Below, piece after piece: positions 25,601-33,242 of a stretch of DNA of 64,000 nucleotides (position 1 is its first letter; every line of letters starts with the position of its first letter). The notes beneath the pieces are model-generated. The model had not been told where the DNA came from. It saw only the letters and a program-made list of their open reading frames with translations, and searched no databases. The translations under genes were made by a program, and so were the position numbers. Origin of the DNA: Bacteroidales bacterium UBA5833 (lineage in GTDB: Bacteria > Bacteroidota > Bacteroidia > Bacteroidales > Lentimicrobiaceae); the NCBI GenBank assembly GCA_002433025.1, contig DJGZ01000083.1:1-64000 (forward strand), read 5' to 3'.

Positions 25601-26711
25601 GGACAAAAACTACAATTCGGCAGTCCATATCATCGCTGCCATCAATGAAATAAACCTGGCATGCGAAAAGCTGGATCAGATTGATTCGATACTCAATAAA
25701 TACAGTACCGTATTCCTGTCGCTGGGCTTCTTTCCTCAGCATCATAAACTTAATGCTTACGAGGACAGTCTTCTGGTAAGTTTTCTCGAGAACGGGGGCA
25801 ATCTGTACCTTGAAGGTGGTTCATTCTTCCGGTTTGATCCACCGACCGCGCTGCGTGAAAAATTCAGCGTAACAGGACTCAGCCAGTCTTTTCAACATCC
25901 TGCCGACACCCTCACCGGAATGCCGGGCACCCCGGCCGAAGGGTTCACTTTTCATTACCGCGGCGATAACTTCAGAGGTGAAAACCTTCAGGCCGAAGGA
26001 ATTGCCGTTCCATGGTTTCATGATAAAAATACCGGTTATTGCTTTACAGCAGGACTGGATTCGGCAAGGTACAATGCCATCGCTTCAACGGTGGAATTCG
26101 GCGGAACCTTTATGTTTAACAGCCCGGGCAGGCCACAGCTTATGCGCAACTACCTGGAATTCCTCGGGTTCCGGACAACACCCCTGTGTGCAAGCTTTAC
26201 CGCTGATAACACTCAGGTATGCAGGAATAATCAAATAAATTATACGGCATTTACCAGCGGAACAATAAGCCGGCTGCGCTGGTCCTTCCCGGGAGGCGAA
26301 CCCCATATGTCAGAAGAAGCAAATCCGCAGATCAGGTACAATACCCCAGGCTTGTACAACGTAAGCCTGACTGTTGAAGATGGTGCATCAGGCAGCAACA
26401 CTTTCACACTTGAGGATTACATTCTTGTGGAAAACTGCTCCGGAATGGATGAGCATGCTGAAAGTAACTATTTTGTTTATCCGAATCCCGCAGGCAGAAT
26501 GGCCACACTGATCTGCCCGGACAGGCCTGAGTCAGTGAATATCAGAATGATTGACCTTTCGGGAAGGACAGTCTTTGAAACCAACGTTCATCATCCGGAA
26601 AAAAGCACTCAGCTCAGGTTTCCGAAACTCTCAGAAGGCCTGTATATGCTGATCATCAGAACCCGGGAGTCGCAGCGCGCAATAAAACTGATGATTCATC
26701 AACCAGATTGA
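22674..26711 (+). CDS. Large T9SS-secreted papain-like cysteine peptidase
   Basis: This 1345-residue exported protein has a signal peptide (1-19) and a C1A papain-like domain (about 75-330). The oxyanion Gln and catalytic Cys are in QAGASCGQSS (C86), the His in TASHAMTIVGYN (H248) and the Asn in FVNSYGPDWENNGF (N295). Between His and Asn sits an EF-hand/dockerin-like loop, DINNDGIVDMKD (274-285). Several beta-rich modules follow, including a region resembling CARDB/NEW repeats (about 770-1000), then a PKD-like domain (about 1170-1250) and a type A T9SS sorting domain from residue 1265 (FVYPNPAG ... KLMIHQPD). It likely acts outside the cell as a protease. It starts 48 nt after sdhB. Confidence 0.85.
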   Translation: MKFLVILLLTAITAVSSFCQQAPARGKTALPEINGIHRSIQPGSALPDYPRLTLPEQAKHISLPPVADNSGQPYLRPVFRQAGASCGQSSTVGYNFCYEINRLRQLPSDTALNTYPDHFTYNFMNATEPYYGEGVSYFHTFDILYDAGNPTEAVYGPITLEDDFFWMSGYEKYYSAMKNRLGSVRSIHAGTPEGLEILKHWIHNHHEGSAIGGVASFYAGMNNVAHLPPASPEAGKSVVTAWLPTASHAMTIVGYNDSIRFDRNGDNMFTNHLDINNDGIVDMKDWETGGLKFVNSYGPDWENNGFCYMLYSTLATEYGKGGIWNNSAHVLFPDTAYTPGLTISAKVKYNKRGRIRISAGVSTDTSGFYPEKELQFSIFNYQGGDYYMTGSRLPDGKTLEMGLDITPLLSYIHPGQPARIFLIIDENDPDHSGEGLILEFSTISYLTGSPETFSGDETPVAIADNGRTLVSAIIQVQPDPPVILTEDIIIIPEDTEDFSFTPVISGGTNPVELMYGQIYFQGDSTGIYPQHQGEDLQPSNRTNGFARVAMPFSFPFFGETFDTLYMHVNGYLMFTGEDMPYYYQLYDEQYLRQIRAIAPFLNRNLRQNTSGDYLKVNLTPEKAVFTWKLTFGTIPGSAEFSAILYPDGTIEFQYGNSAGGDKTIPVSGISKGNNEACLLTSFSGKRPASGKFFRFVPSDLPGNVTITDDRNITIQNIRRPAAGSMLLIARDRNRLTCHKEITLTTGPAVKISLTNPGILPRPGTVNDLTISLSNHSTIPVSQAIFSLKTASSNITVAGDPVTGLNIQPGQTIHIRDRFSVIIPDTIQGEQPFLLKGTLDTGSGKTDVSGEFTIAGIQIVITPPAVLDNGNNLAEPGEAISLAFNLYNYGKSPVGNITASIGLATPYAAVSGKNTIEAGFLNGHDRIKLVFPVKINDAVPAGSYMQVNLNLLTEYGQQYTETFGIQIGNAAIAVIDKDKNYNSAVHIIAAINEINLACEKLDQIDSILNKYSTVFLSLGFFPQHHKLNAYEDSLLVSFLENGGNLYLEGGSFFRFDPPTALREKFSVTGLSQSFQHPADTLTGMPGTPAEGFTFHYRGDNFRGENLQAEGIAVPWFHDKNTGYCFTAGLDSARYNAIASTVEFGGTFMFNSPGRPQLMRNYLEFLGFRTTPLCASFTADNTQVCRNNQINYTAFTSGTISRLRWSFPGGEPHMSEEANPQIRYNTPGLYNVSLTVEDGASGSNTFTLEDYILVENCSGMDEHAESNYFVYPNPAGRMATLICPDRPESVNIRMIDLSGRTVFETNVHHPEKSTQLRFPKLSEGLYMLIIRTRESQRAIKLMIHQPD

Positions 26712-26751
26712 TCCAAATCGTCTAATTTAGCATCAAAAATTAACCGCCCGA

Positions 26752-27885
26752 ATGAAATTCAGTGATATCGCAGGACAGGAAGAGATCAAGCACAGGCTCA
26801 GAAGAACAGTCAGCGACAACCGGGTAAGCCATGCACAGCTGTTTCTGGGGCCGGAAGGCTCCGGCAAGCTTGCCATGGCCCTGGCTTACGCCCAATACAT
26901 CAATTGCACCGCCCGCACTCCTGAAGACTCGTGCGGATCATGTCCCTCGTGCATCAAGTATGCAAAACTGGCCCACCCTGACCTGCATTTCATTTATCCG
27001 GTTACTACAACCAAAGAAATTGACAAAGACCCGATCAGTAAAAAGTTCATTCATCACTGGCGCGCATTGGTCGAATCAACCGGAGGCTATGTCAGCCTGG
27101 CCGACTGGTATCAGAAAATAGGGCTGGAGAATAAACAAGGCATTATCAATTCGGAGGATTGCAACGAAATCATCAAGACTCTCAGCTACAAATCGTACGA
27201 GTCAGAATATAAAGTTATGATCATCTGGATGATTGAGAAGCTTTATCACGCGGCTGCCCCGAAAATCCTCAAAATTTTGGAGGAACCCCCTGACAAGACC
27301 CTCTTTCTGCTGATTTCAGAGCATAATGACCTTATACTGCCTACTATTCTTTCAAGAACTCAACTGGTCAAATTCAGGGCCTTAAACGACGATGAGCTGG
27401 TTGCCGCACTGACAATGAACGAATCGGCAGATTCCGCAACAGCCGGGAGGATCAGGTATGTCGCCAACGGCAACCTGAACCTTGCAAGAAAGATATTGCA
27501 GACAGGTGAATCGGATCAGTCAAACTTCGAACTTTTCAGAAACTGGATGCGTATATGCTATAGAAAGGATGTCTCTGAAATTCACAAACTTACTGCTGAA
27601 TTTCATAGTCTGGGCAGGGAGAAGCAAAAGAAGTTCTTTAGCTACGCGCTCAAAGCTACCCGATACTGCCTGATGAACAGCATCGGGAATGAAAATGCCA
27701 TTAGGGCGGAAGGAGAAGAACTCAAATTTATCAGGGATTTCACACCGTTTATCAACCGGGCCAACATTAACCTCCTTAATGAAGCCTTTAATACAGCCTC
27801 TTATCATATCGAACGCAACGGATCTGCAAATATCATCTTCATGGATCTTTCGCTGAAAATGACAGGCTGGCTGAGGCTTAAGTAA
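26752..27885 (+). CDS. holB: DNA polymerase III subunit delta' (clamp loader)
   Basis: This 377-residue protein is a clamp-loader AAA+ subunit that helps load the sliding clamp. It shows the N-terminal FSDIAGQEEIKHRL region, a P-loop-like GPEGSGKLAMA, and a zinc-binding Cys set (CTARTPEDSCGSCPSC, the usual DnaX/HolB zinc module). Sensor 1 lies in LPTILSRTQLVKF (canonical SRC replaced by SRT). The Walker B region lacks the classical DEA, typical of the non-hydrolysing delta' subunit (here ILKILEEPPDKTLF). It is monocistronic, 40 nt after the peptidase gene. Confidence 0.9.
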   Translation: MKFSDIAGQEEIKHRLRRTVSDNRVSHAQLFLGPEGSGKLAMALAYAQYINCTARTPEDSCGSCPSCIKYAKLAHPDLHFIYPVTTTKEIDKDPISKKFIHHWRALVESTGGYVSLADWYQKIGLENKQGIINSEDCNEIIKTLSYKSYESEYKVMIIWMIEKLYHAAAPKILKILEEPPDKTLFLLISEHNDLILPTILSRTQLVKFRALNDDELVAALTMNESADSATAGRIRYVANGNLNLARKILQTGESDQSNFELFRNWMRICYRKDVSEIHKLTAEFHSLGREKQKKFFSYALKATRYCLMNSIGNENAIRAEGEELKFIRDFTPFINRANINLLNEAFNTASYHIERNGSANIIFMDLSLKMTGWLRLK

Positions 27886-27987
27886 ACATCGGAAAAGCGA
27901 TACCGGCTTACGCAGTAAGACAAACGCCGAAAGTTAAAAGCAGGTGGTTCATAAAAGTAAATGAATAAGCAGTCCCCGGACCGGAGT

Positions 27988-28296
27988 TCATTTCTGCTTA
28001 TCGTCTTTATCCTTGATAATCAAATAGATATCTTCATTATTCTTTTTCATCAGGTATTTTTCCCGGGCAAATTTCTCCAGCGACAATGAATCTGACATCA
28101 ATTCATTCAGGGCAGCGCTGTCCTTCAGGATTTCACTTTTATAAAATTCCATCTGTTGCCGTTGTTTGTTCAGGATACGCCCGTAACGAACCTGTGAAAT
28201 AAAATTATTCCGGTCAAAAAAGGTTAACCATACCAGAAACAATATAGTCACAAGCAGGTACTTGTTTTTAAGAAAGGCCGGAATTTTACTCCACAT
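27988..28296 (-). CDS. FtsB/DivIC-like septum formation initiator protein
   Basis: This 102-residue bitopic protein has one membrane helix at about residues 13-29 followed by a coiled coil (about 33-75). The pattern ARKYLMKKNNEDIYLI at the end fits the FtsB/DivIC family: LEKFAREKYLMKK is the conserved 'ExxARexyxmkkpgE' box. Such proteins bridge the cytoplasmic and periplasmic sides of the division machinery with FtsL and FtsQ. It is encoded 79 nt downstream of mazG in the same direction, but its own -7 box (28315-28322) suggests a separate transcript. Confidence 0.85.
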   Translation of the reverse strand: MWSKIPAFLKNKYLLVTILFLVWLTFFDRNNFISQVRYGRILNKQRQQMEFYKSEILKDSAALNELMSDSLSLEKFAREKYLMKKNNEDIYLIIKDKDDKQK

Positions 28297-28314
28297 AACC
28301 GCAGGTTTGCTTCA

Positions 28315-28322
28315 CAAAAATA
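28315..28322 (-). promoter_or_regulatory. -7 promoter box of the FtsB-like gene
   Basis: The minus strand reads TATTTTTG, a perfect TAnnTTTG, about 20 nt before the ATG. Confidence 0.6.
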
Positions 28323-28375
28323 ATCAGAATTCGGAATGAAAAATATAATACGCCGGAAAAGACCGGCACTGATGT

Positions 28376-29158
28376 CTAATCATTCCCGGCTTCCGCAGCC
28401 TTGGCCTCATTCCAGAAAACATCAAGCTCAGCAAGACTCATATCGTGCATCGACTTGCCGGTTTCCTTCACTTTTTGCTCGATGTAATTAAATCGTCTGA
28501 TAAACTTCTTATTGGTGCGTTCCAGAGCGTCCTCGGGATTTACATCGATAAAGCGGGCGTAATTGATCAGGGCAAACAGCAGGTCACCAAATTCGTCCTC
28601 AATTTTTTCGGGAGAACCATTTAGCTTTTCATATTGCAGTTCAGTAAGTTCCTCTTGCACTTTATCCCAAACCTGACCGACATGATCCCAGTCGAAACCA
28701 ACACCACGCGCCTTTTCCTGGATACGGTAAGCTTTCACCATGGCCGGAAGCGAAGCCGGAACACCGCCAAGCACAGTCTTGCGTTCACCTTCCTTCAGTT
28801 TGATCTTTTCCCAGTTATTTTTCACTGTTTCTGCATCCTTGGCCATGACATCGCCGTATATGTGCGGATGGCGGTGAATCAACTTCTCACAAATTCCATT
28901 GAGCACATCTGTAATGGTAAACGCCTGCTGTTCGGATGCAATTTTTGAATAAAATACCAGGTGAAGCATCAGATCACCAAGCTCCTTTTTGATTTCATCC
29001 ATGTCTTTTTCAAGAATGGCATCACTCAGTTCATAGGTTTCCTCAATGGTAAGATAGCGCAGGCTTTCCAGGGTCTGTTTGCGGTCCCAGGGGCAACCGG
29101 CCCTCAGTTCATCCATTATGGTGAGCAAACGTTCAAATGCTTCAAGACGGGAATCCAT
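28376..29158 (-). CDS. mazG: Nucleoside triphosphate pyrophosphohydrolase MazG
   Basis: This 260-residue protein has two tandem MazG domains. The first carries GCPWDRKQTLESL, the metal-binding EETYEL and KKELGDLMLHLVF, and the second LQYEKLNGSPEKIEDEFGDLLFALINY. MazG hydrolyses canonical and damaged NTPs to NMP and pyrophosphate, and in some bacteria it affects ppGpp levels. The length matches E. coli MazG (about 263). The start region is preceded by three tandem 8-bp repeats. No mazEF toxin pair is adjacent. Confidence 0.93.
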   Translation of the reverse strand: MDSRLEAFERLLTIMDELRAGCPWDRKQTLESLRYLTIEETYELSDAILEKDMDEIKKELGDLMLHLVFYSKIASEQQAFTITDVLNGICEKLIHRHPHIYGDVMAKDAETVKNNWEKIKLKEGERKTVLGGVPASLPAMVKAYRIQEKARGVGFDWDHVGQVWDKVQEELTELQYEKLNGSPEKIEDEFGDLLFALINYARFIDVNPEDALERTNKKFIRRFNYIEQKVKETGKSMHDMSLAELDVFWNEAKAAEAGND

Positions 29159-29169
29159 AAGGTTTAAAA

Positions 29170-29193
29170 ATTCAAAGATTCAAAGATTCAAAA
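29170..29193. repeat. Three tandem 8-bp repeats upstream of mazG
   Basis: The units ATTCAAAG, ATTCAAAG and ATTCAAAA lie 12-35 nt upstream of the mazG ATG. Read on the minus strand they give successive AATCTTTG boxes, each one mismatch from TAnnTTTG. Confidence 0.6.
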
Positions 29194-29432
29194 ATTAATT
29201 AATTGTTCGTATCAGGAATACAATATTGAACATCTGCCGGAAACTGCAAAGCAAAGTTCAGGAAACATCCTTACATATTTTAAAGCATTTCTGCCAGGTT
29301 TTTTATCAGCAAACAGGTTCAGTTATGGTCGCGGCCGAAGCAGTAAAAGTAATGCTTTGTGCAAAAACAGGATTTCCATTGGCGGATTTTTACCTTGTGC
29401 AAAAGTAATCATTTTAGCGGGGCCGGATTTTG
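29194..29432. other. Non-coding gap between mazG and the PagL-like gene
   Basis: This is an AT-rich divergent spacer. It contains a 60-codon ORF (29226-29408, plus strand) with no signature. I regard the gap as non-coding; promoters for both neighbours fall within it. Confidence 0.5.
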
Positions 29433-29440
29433 TATTTTTG
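29433..29440 (+). promoter_or_regulatory. -7 promoter box of PagL-like gene
   Basis: TATTTTTG matches TAnnTTTG. Transcription would start near 29447, which rules out the longest ORF start at 29430. Confidence 0.55.
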
Positions 29441-29456
29441 TTGCACTGTCCGCCAT

Positions 29457-30641
29457 TTGAAATACGCTGTTTTGATCATCCGCCACTGCCATATCATTTA
29501 TTCCGGGTACCTCAGGCCATTCCTTTTCCTGTGTCTGGCTTCAGCTGCATTTTCAGGCGCTTCAGCACAGCATCGTTTCCAGATGCCCAACCTGCTTTTC
29601 GAACCCAGGGTTAACTATGGATTCTTAATGGCACACCATATCGAGATGGATATCTTTAACAGCCATTTCCCATCATTTGAATTCTCCATTTCACGCGAAA
29701 CTTATGGCAAACGGCAGTGGGAATCATTCTACAACTACCCTGTAACCGGGTTTACCTATTGGAACGCATGGCTCGGGAACTCGAAGGACCTTGGGCAAGC
29801 GCATGCGCTATATCCTTACATCAGTTTCCCGCTTATAAAAAACGATAAAAGTGAGGTAAATTTCAGGCTTGGAGCCGGTCTTGCCTATCTCACAAAAAAA
29901 TTTGACCGCCTCAGCAATTACAAATTCAACGCCATCGGATCGCACCTGAACGCCGCAGTTAACCTGATGGCAGAATACCGGTGGAAACCGCTGAAACAGC
30001 TCCAACTTTCTGCCGGCATACAGTTGATGCATTTTTCAAATGGTTCGACCAAAACACCCAACTTCGGCCTGAATATTCCCGCGGTCAGCGCCGGGGCAGC
30101 TTTCAGGCTGAATAAAGTGAACAACCCCATACGGCAGCGCGTGCGTCCAAGCCTGACAATGTACGAGTTCGATGGCAGGGAATTTATCGAAGTGAAGCTG
30201 GGCACGACCTTTGCTTATAAAGAGTCCGGCGATACCGACGGTACAAAATATCAGGTCTATTCAGGATTTCTCTCCACCATGAAAAACCTCGATTATAAAA
30301 ATAAACTCGGGATCTGTTTCGACCTGTCATGGGACGGCTCAGACGCTCTGCTGGTTGCCCGGACCAACCATGAACCATACCCGGCCCGGCAGCTTACCAA
30401 ACCCGGCCTGAGCGCCGCCTATGAGCTGGTGCTCGACAGAACTTCCTTTGCATTCAACCTGGGCTTTTATCTGGGCGGAAAAGACAAAAGCGAAGGCATG
30501 TCCTATTACAAACTGGGGATTCACTACCTGATCTCGAAAAACCTTTTTGCCAATCTTACCCTTAAAACCCATTACGCACGGGCCGATTTTGTCGGTATCG
30601 GCCTGGGCTACAGGTTCAAATGGGGATATTACCTTAAATAG
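29457..30641 (+). CDS. PagL/acyloxyacyl hydrolase family outer-membrane lipid A deacylase-like protein
   Basis: This protein of about 394 residues has an N-terminal signal sequence ending near AFSGASAQ and then alternating amphipathic strands of an outer-membrane barrel. The stretch LMHFSNGSTKTPNFGLN contains the HxSN motif of the PagL 3-O-deacylase active site (His and Ser). The likely role is trimming of lipid A acyl chains. The C-terminal half (about 220-394) is a second barrel-like region not found in short PagL. No in-frame ATG precedes the mature protein, so I propose TTG at 29457 (MKYAVLII); TTG at 29472 is also possible. Confidence 0.75.
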   Translation: MKYAVLIIRHCHIIYSGYLRPFLFLCLASAAFSGASAQHRFQMPNLLFEPRVNYGFLMAHHIEMDIFNSHFPSFEFSISRETYGKRQWESFYNYPVTGFTYWNAWLGNSKDLGQAHALYPYISFPLIKNDKSEVNFRLGAGLAYLTKKFDRLSNYKFNAIGSHLNAAVNLMAEYRWKPLKQLQLSAGIQLMHFSNGSTKTPNFGLNIPAVSAGAAFRLNKVNNPIRQRVRPSLTMYEFDGREFIEVKLGTTFAYKESGDTDGTKYQVYSGFLSTMKNLDYKNKLGICFDLSWDGSDALLVARTNHEPYPARQLTKPGLSAAYELVLDRTSFAFNLGFYLGGKDKSEGMSYYKLGIHYLISKNLFANLTLKTHYARADFVGIGLGYRFKWGYYLK

Positions 30642-30699
30642 GATAATATTGCCGGTTTCGCCTCATTCTCATAAACGATTTTAAACCAGATAGAACCAA

Positions 30700-31497
30700 T
30701 TGAAAAAGAATCAGAATATAAAAACAGCATACCGATCCGTGAATGCGGGTTGTAAACTGTTTTTATATGCTCAACCGGCAATCATCGCCCTGTTGTTTTT
30801 TCTTACAGCATGCAACCGCGAACAGATGGACGACTGTTTTACCCGGACCGGTCCCATGACTGCCGAAGAAAGACCGTCGGGCTATTTCGAACGGATTGAA
30901 TTATATGACAACATAAATCTTGTACTTATTGAAGGTAATCAACCAGTTCTAAAAGTAGAAGCAGGTGAAAAACTCCTTGAAGCCATCAAAACCGAAATCA
31001 GCGACAGCACCCTGCAGATCCGTAATACCCTGAAATGTAACTGGGTCAGAAGTTATGAAAGAGAAATCACAGTGTATGTTTCTGCTCCCGCCCTGCGCGA
31101 AATCAGGTACGAAGGATCTGGAGATGTGCGAACCGAAGGCCCGTTCATTACCGACTCACTGCAGGTGAGCATCTGGGGCGGTGCCGGATCGTTCAATCTT
31201 GATCTGCAGGCGTACCAGCTAAATCTCGCCCTGCACTACGGTACAGTTGACCTGAACGTCAAAGGCAGGTCCGTGATTACCACCATATTTGCCAACAGCT
31301 ACGGACCTTTTTATTGCAATGATCTGATATCAAATATTGTATATATCCGGAACAGCGGCACCAACAATTGCCATGTTCACGCTGAACATATCCTTGAAGC
31401 TGAAATCACTTCTGTCGGCAACATCTATTATACCGGGAATCCTTATGAATTAAAGTCCAGCATTTCAGGCAGCGGAAAACTGATAAAAGCGGATTAG
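30700..31497 (+). CDS. GIN-domain (DUF2807) lipoprotein
   Basis: This is a 265-residue lipoprotein precursor. A hydrophobic segment precedes the lipobox LTAC (Cys about residue 38), so it should be lipidated and sent to the envelope. The rest is a putative auto-transporter adhesin, head GIN domain (DUF2807): a right-handed beta helix with blocks such as IELYDNINLVL, IRYEGSGDVRTEG and KSSISGSGKLIK. The start is TTG at 30700; GTG at 30739 is an alternative that gives a more usual signal length. It lies 58 nt after the PagL-like gene and is probably co-transcribed. The molecular role of GIN proteins is unknown. Confidence 0.8.
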   Translation: MKKNQNIKTAYRSVNAGCKLFLYAQPAIIALLFFLTACNREQMDDCFTRTGPMTAEERPSGYFERIELYDNINLVLIEGNQPVLKVEAGEKLLEAIKTEISDSTLQIRNTLKCNWVRSYEREITVYVSAPALREIRYEGSGDVRTEGPFITDSLQVSIWGGAGSFNLDLQAYQLNLALHYGTVDLNVKGRSVITTIFANSYGPFYCNDLISNIVYIRNSGTNNCHVHAEHILEAEITSVGNIYYTGNPYELKSSISGSGKLIKAD

Positions 31498-31560
31498 GGA
31501 TACCCTGAAACCTGAGGCATTTATTGTCAATCTTCATTACCAGACATTACTCATCACAAA

Positions 31561-31580
31561 CTGAAAGGGAACCCTTTCAG
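31561..31580. repeat. Perfect inverted repeat between convergent genes
   Basis: CTGAAAGGG-AA-CCCTTTCAG is a perfect 9-bp palindrome with a 2-nt centre. It lies between the ends of the GIN gene and proS. It has no T tract, so it could be a poor terminator hairpin or a dyad protein site. Confidence 0.6.
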
Positions 31581-31621
31581 ATCCCCTTCGATGTTGTTAT
31601 GTTAGCCTGTTGTTCCCTGCA

Positions 31622-33097
31622 TCAGTAGGCCCGGGCAAAAACCACCCTGCGTGCCGAAGGTTTACCGGTGAGGATGCATCTGCCTTCTTCAGGTCTGGCA
31701 TCGAGCGGGATTAATCTGATGGTAGCCTTTGTCTTCTCCTTTATTTCCTGCTCTGTTTCCGGAGTCCCGTCCCAGTGGGCCAGGATAAATCCGCCCTTGT
31801 TGTCAAGCAGATCAACAAATTCTTCCCATGTATCGGCCTTGGTCGTCATATGATCCCTGAAATCAACGGCCTTCTGGAACAGGTTATCCTGAATATTCTG
31901 AAGCAAGTGTTCAATCTTGGTTTCAATATCAGCAATCTGGAAAGATGATTTCTCAAGGGTATCGCGCCTTGACACTTCCACGGTGCCGTTTTCAAGATCG
32001 CGGGGCCCGATTGCCAGGCGTACGGGAACACCTTTAAACTCATACTCATTGAACTTCCATCCTGGCTTGTAAGTATCACGGTCGTCATATTTAACCGTAA
32101 TTCCCCTGGCTTTCAGATTTTTAACAATTTCATCGGCTTTTTCGGTGATGGCGGCCAGTTGTTCATTGGTTTTATAAATCGGGATGATCACCACCTGGGT
32201 AGGAGCCAGTTTCGGCGGTAACACCAGGCCATGGTCATCGGAATGCGCCATGATCAATGCGCCCATCAGGCGGGTTGAAACACCCCAGGAAGTAGCCCAG
32301 ACATACTCAAGCTTATTCTCCTTACTAAGAAACTGAACATCAAACGCTTTGGCAAAATTCTGCCCCAGGAAGTGTGAAGTTCCGGCCTGCAGCGCTTTCC
32401 CATCCTGCATAAGGGCTTCGATACAGTAGGTTTCCACCGCTCCGGCAAACCGTTCGTTGGGCGATTTCACCCCTTTGAGGACAGGCACAGCCATAAAGTT
32501 TTCGGCGAAATCCGCGTAAACGTTCAGCATCTGTTCGGTTTCGGCAATCGCTTCTTCGGCTGTAGCATGAGCGGTGTGCCCTTCCTGCCATAGAAATTCG
32601 GCAGTGCGGAGAAAAAGGCGGGTACGCATTTCCCATCTTACCACATTTGCCCACTGATTTATCAGCAGGGGCAGATCGCGGTAGGACTGTATCCAGTTAC
32701 GGTAGGTGTCCCAGATAATGGTCTCTGAGGTAGGGCGGACAATCAACTCCTCCTCCAGTTTTGCATTCTCATCAACCACAACGCCCTTGCCGTCGGGATC
32801 ATTCTTGAGGCGGTAGTGGGTCACCACGGCACATTCCTTGGCAAAACCCTCAACATGACTGGCTTCCTTGCTGAAAAATGATTTGGGAATAAAAATAGGG
32901 AAGTAGGCATTTACATGGCCGGTGTCCTTGAACATTTTGTCCAGGGCTGCCTGCATCTTCTCCCAGATCGCATATCCGTAAGGTTTAATCACCATGCAGC
33001 CTCTTACAGCTGAATTTTCAGCCATATCGGCTTTAATAACCAGGTCGTTGTACCATTGAGCGTAATTTTCAGCCCTTGTAGGAAAATCTTTAGCCAT
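31622..33097 (-). CDS. proS: Prolyl-tRNA synthetase, eukaryote/archaeal-like type
   Basis: This 491-residue class II synthetase charges tRNA-Pro. Motif 2 is within NQWANVVRWEMRTRLFLRTAEFLWQEGHTAHAT, and motif 3 is GVSTRLMGALIMAHSDDHGL. An anticodon-binding domain (about 295-400) and a C-terminal zinc-like/extension domain ending VVFARAY follow. The bacterial INS editing domain between motifs 2 and 3 is missing, as expected for the short type present in Bacteroidetes. It is monocistronic and divergent from the repeat lipoprotein gene. tRNA-Pro(CGG) is encoded elsewhere in the window. Confidence 0.95.
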   Translation of the reverse strand: MAKDFPTRAENYAQWYNDLVIKADMAENSAVRGCMVIKPYGYAIWEKMQAALDKMFKDTGHVNAYFPIFIPKSFFSKEASHVEGFAKECAVVTHYRLKNDPDGKGVVVDENAKLEEELIVRPTSETIIWDTYRNWIQSYRDLPLLINQWANVVRWEMRTRLFLRTAEFLWQEGHTAHATAEEAIAETEQMLNVYADFAENFMAVPVLKGVKSPNERFAGAVETYCIEALMQDGKALQAGTSHFLGQNFAKAFDVQFLSKENKLEYVWATSWGVSTRLMGALIMAHSDDHGLVLPPKLAPTQVVIIPIYKTNEQLAAITEKADEIVKNLKARGITVKYDDRDTYKPGWKFNEYEFKGVPVRLAIGPRDLENGTVEVSRRDTLEKSSFQIADIETKIEHLLQNIQDNLFQKAVDFRDHMTTKADTWEEFVDLLDNKGGFILAHWDGTPETEQEIKEKTKATIRLIPLDARPEEGRCILTGKPSARRVVFARAY

Positions 33098-33242
33098 TTC
33101 TTATTTTATGGTATAGTATTTGTTAATTTTCAGGTGTGAAACACACCCGCGAAAGCGGCACAAAATTAATAAAATTACCGCAGTCCGTACATCAGGACAA
33201 AACCAGTACGACAAACACTGCAAACAAAGGGAGGACCCAAAA

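Noticed and set aside
29226..29408. 60-codon ORF between mazG and the PagL-like gene
   Set aside because: No signature or Shine-Dalgarno; it lies in a promoter-containing spacer.
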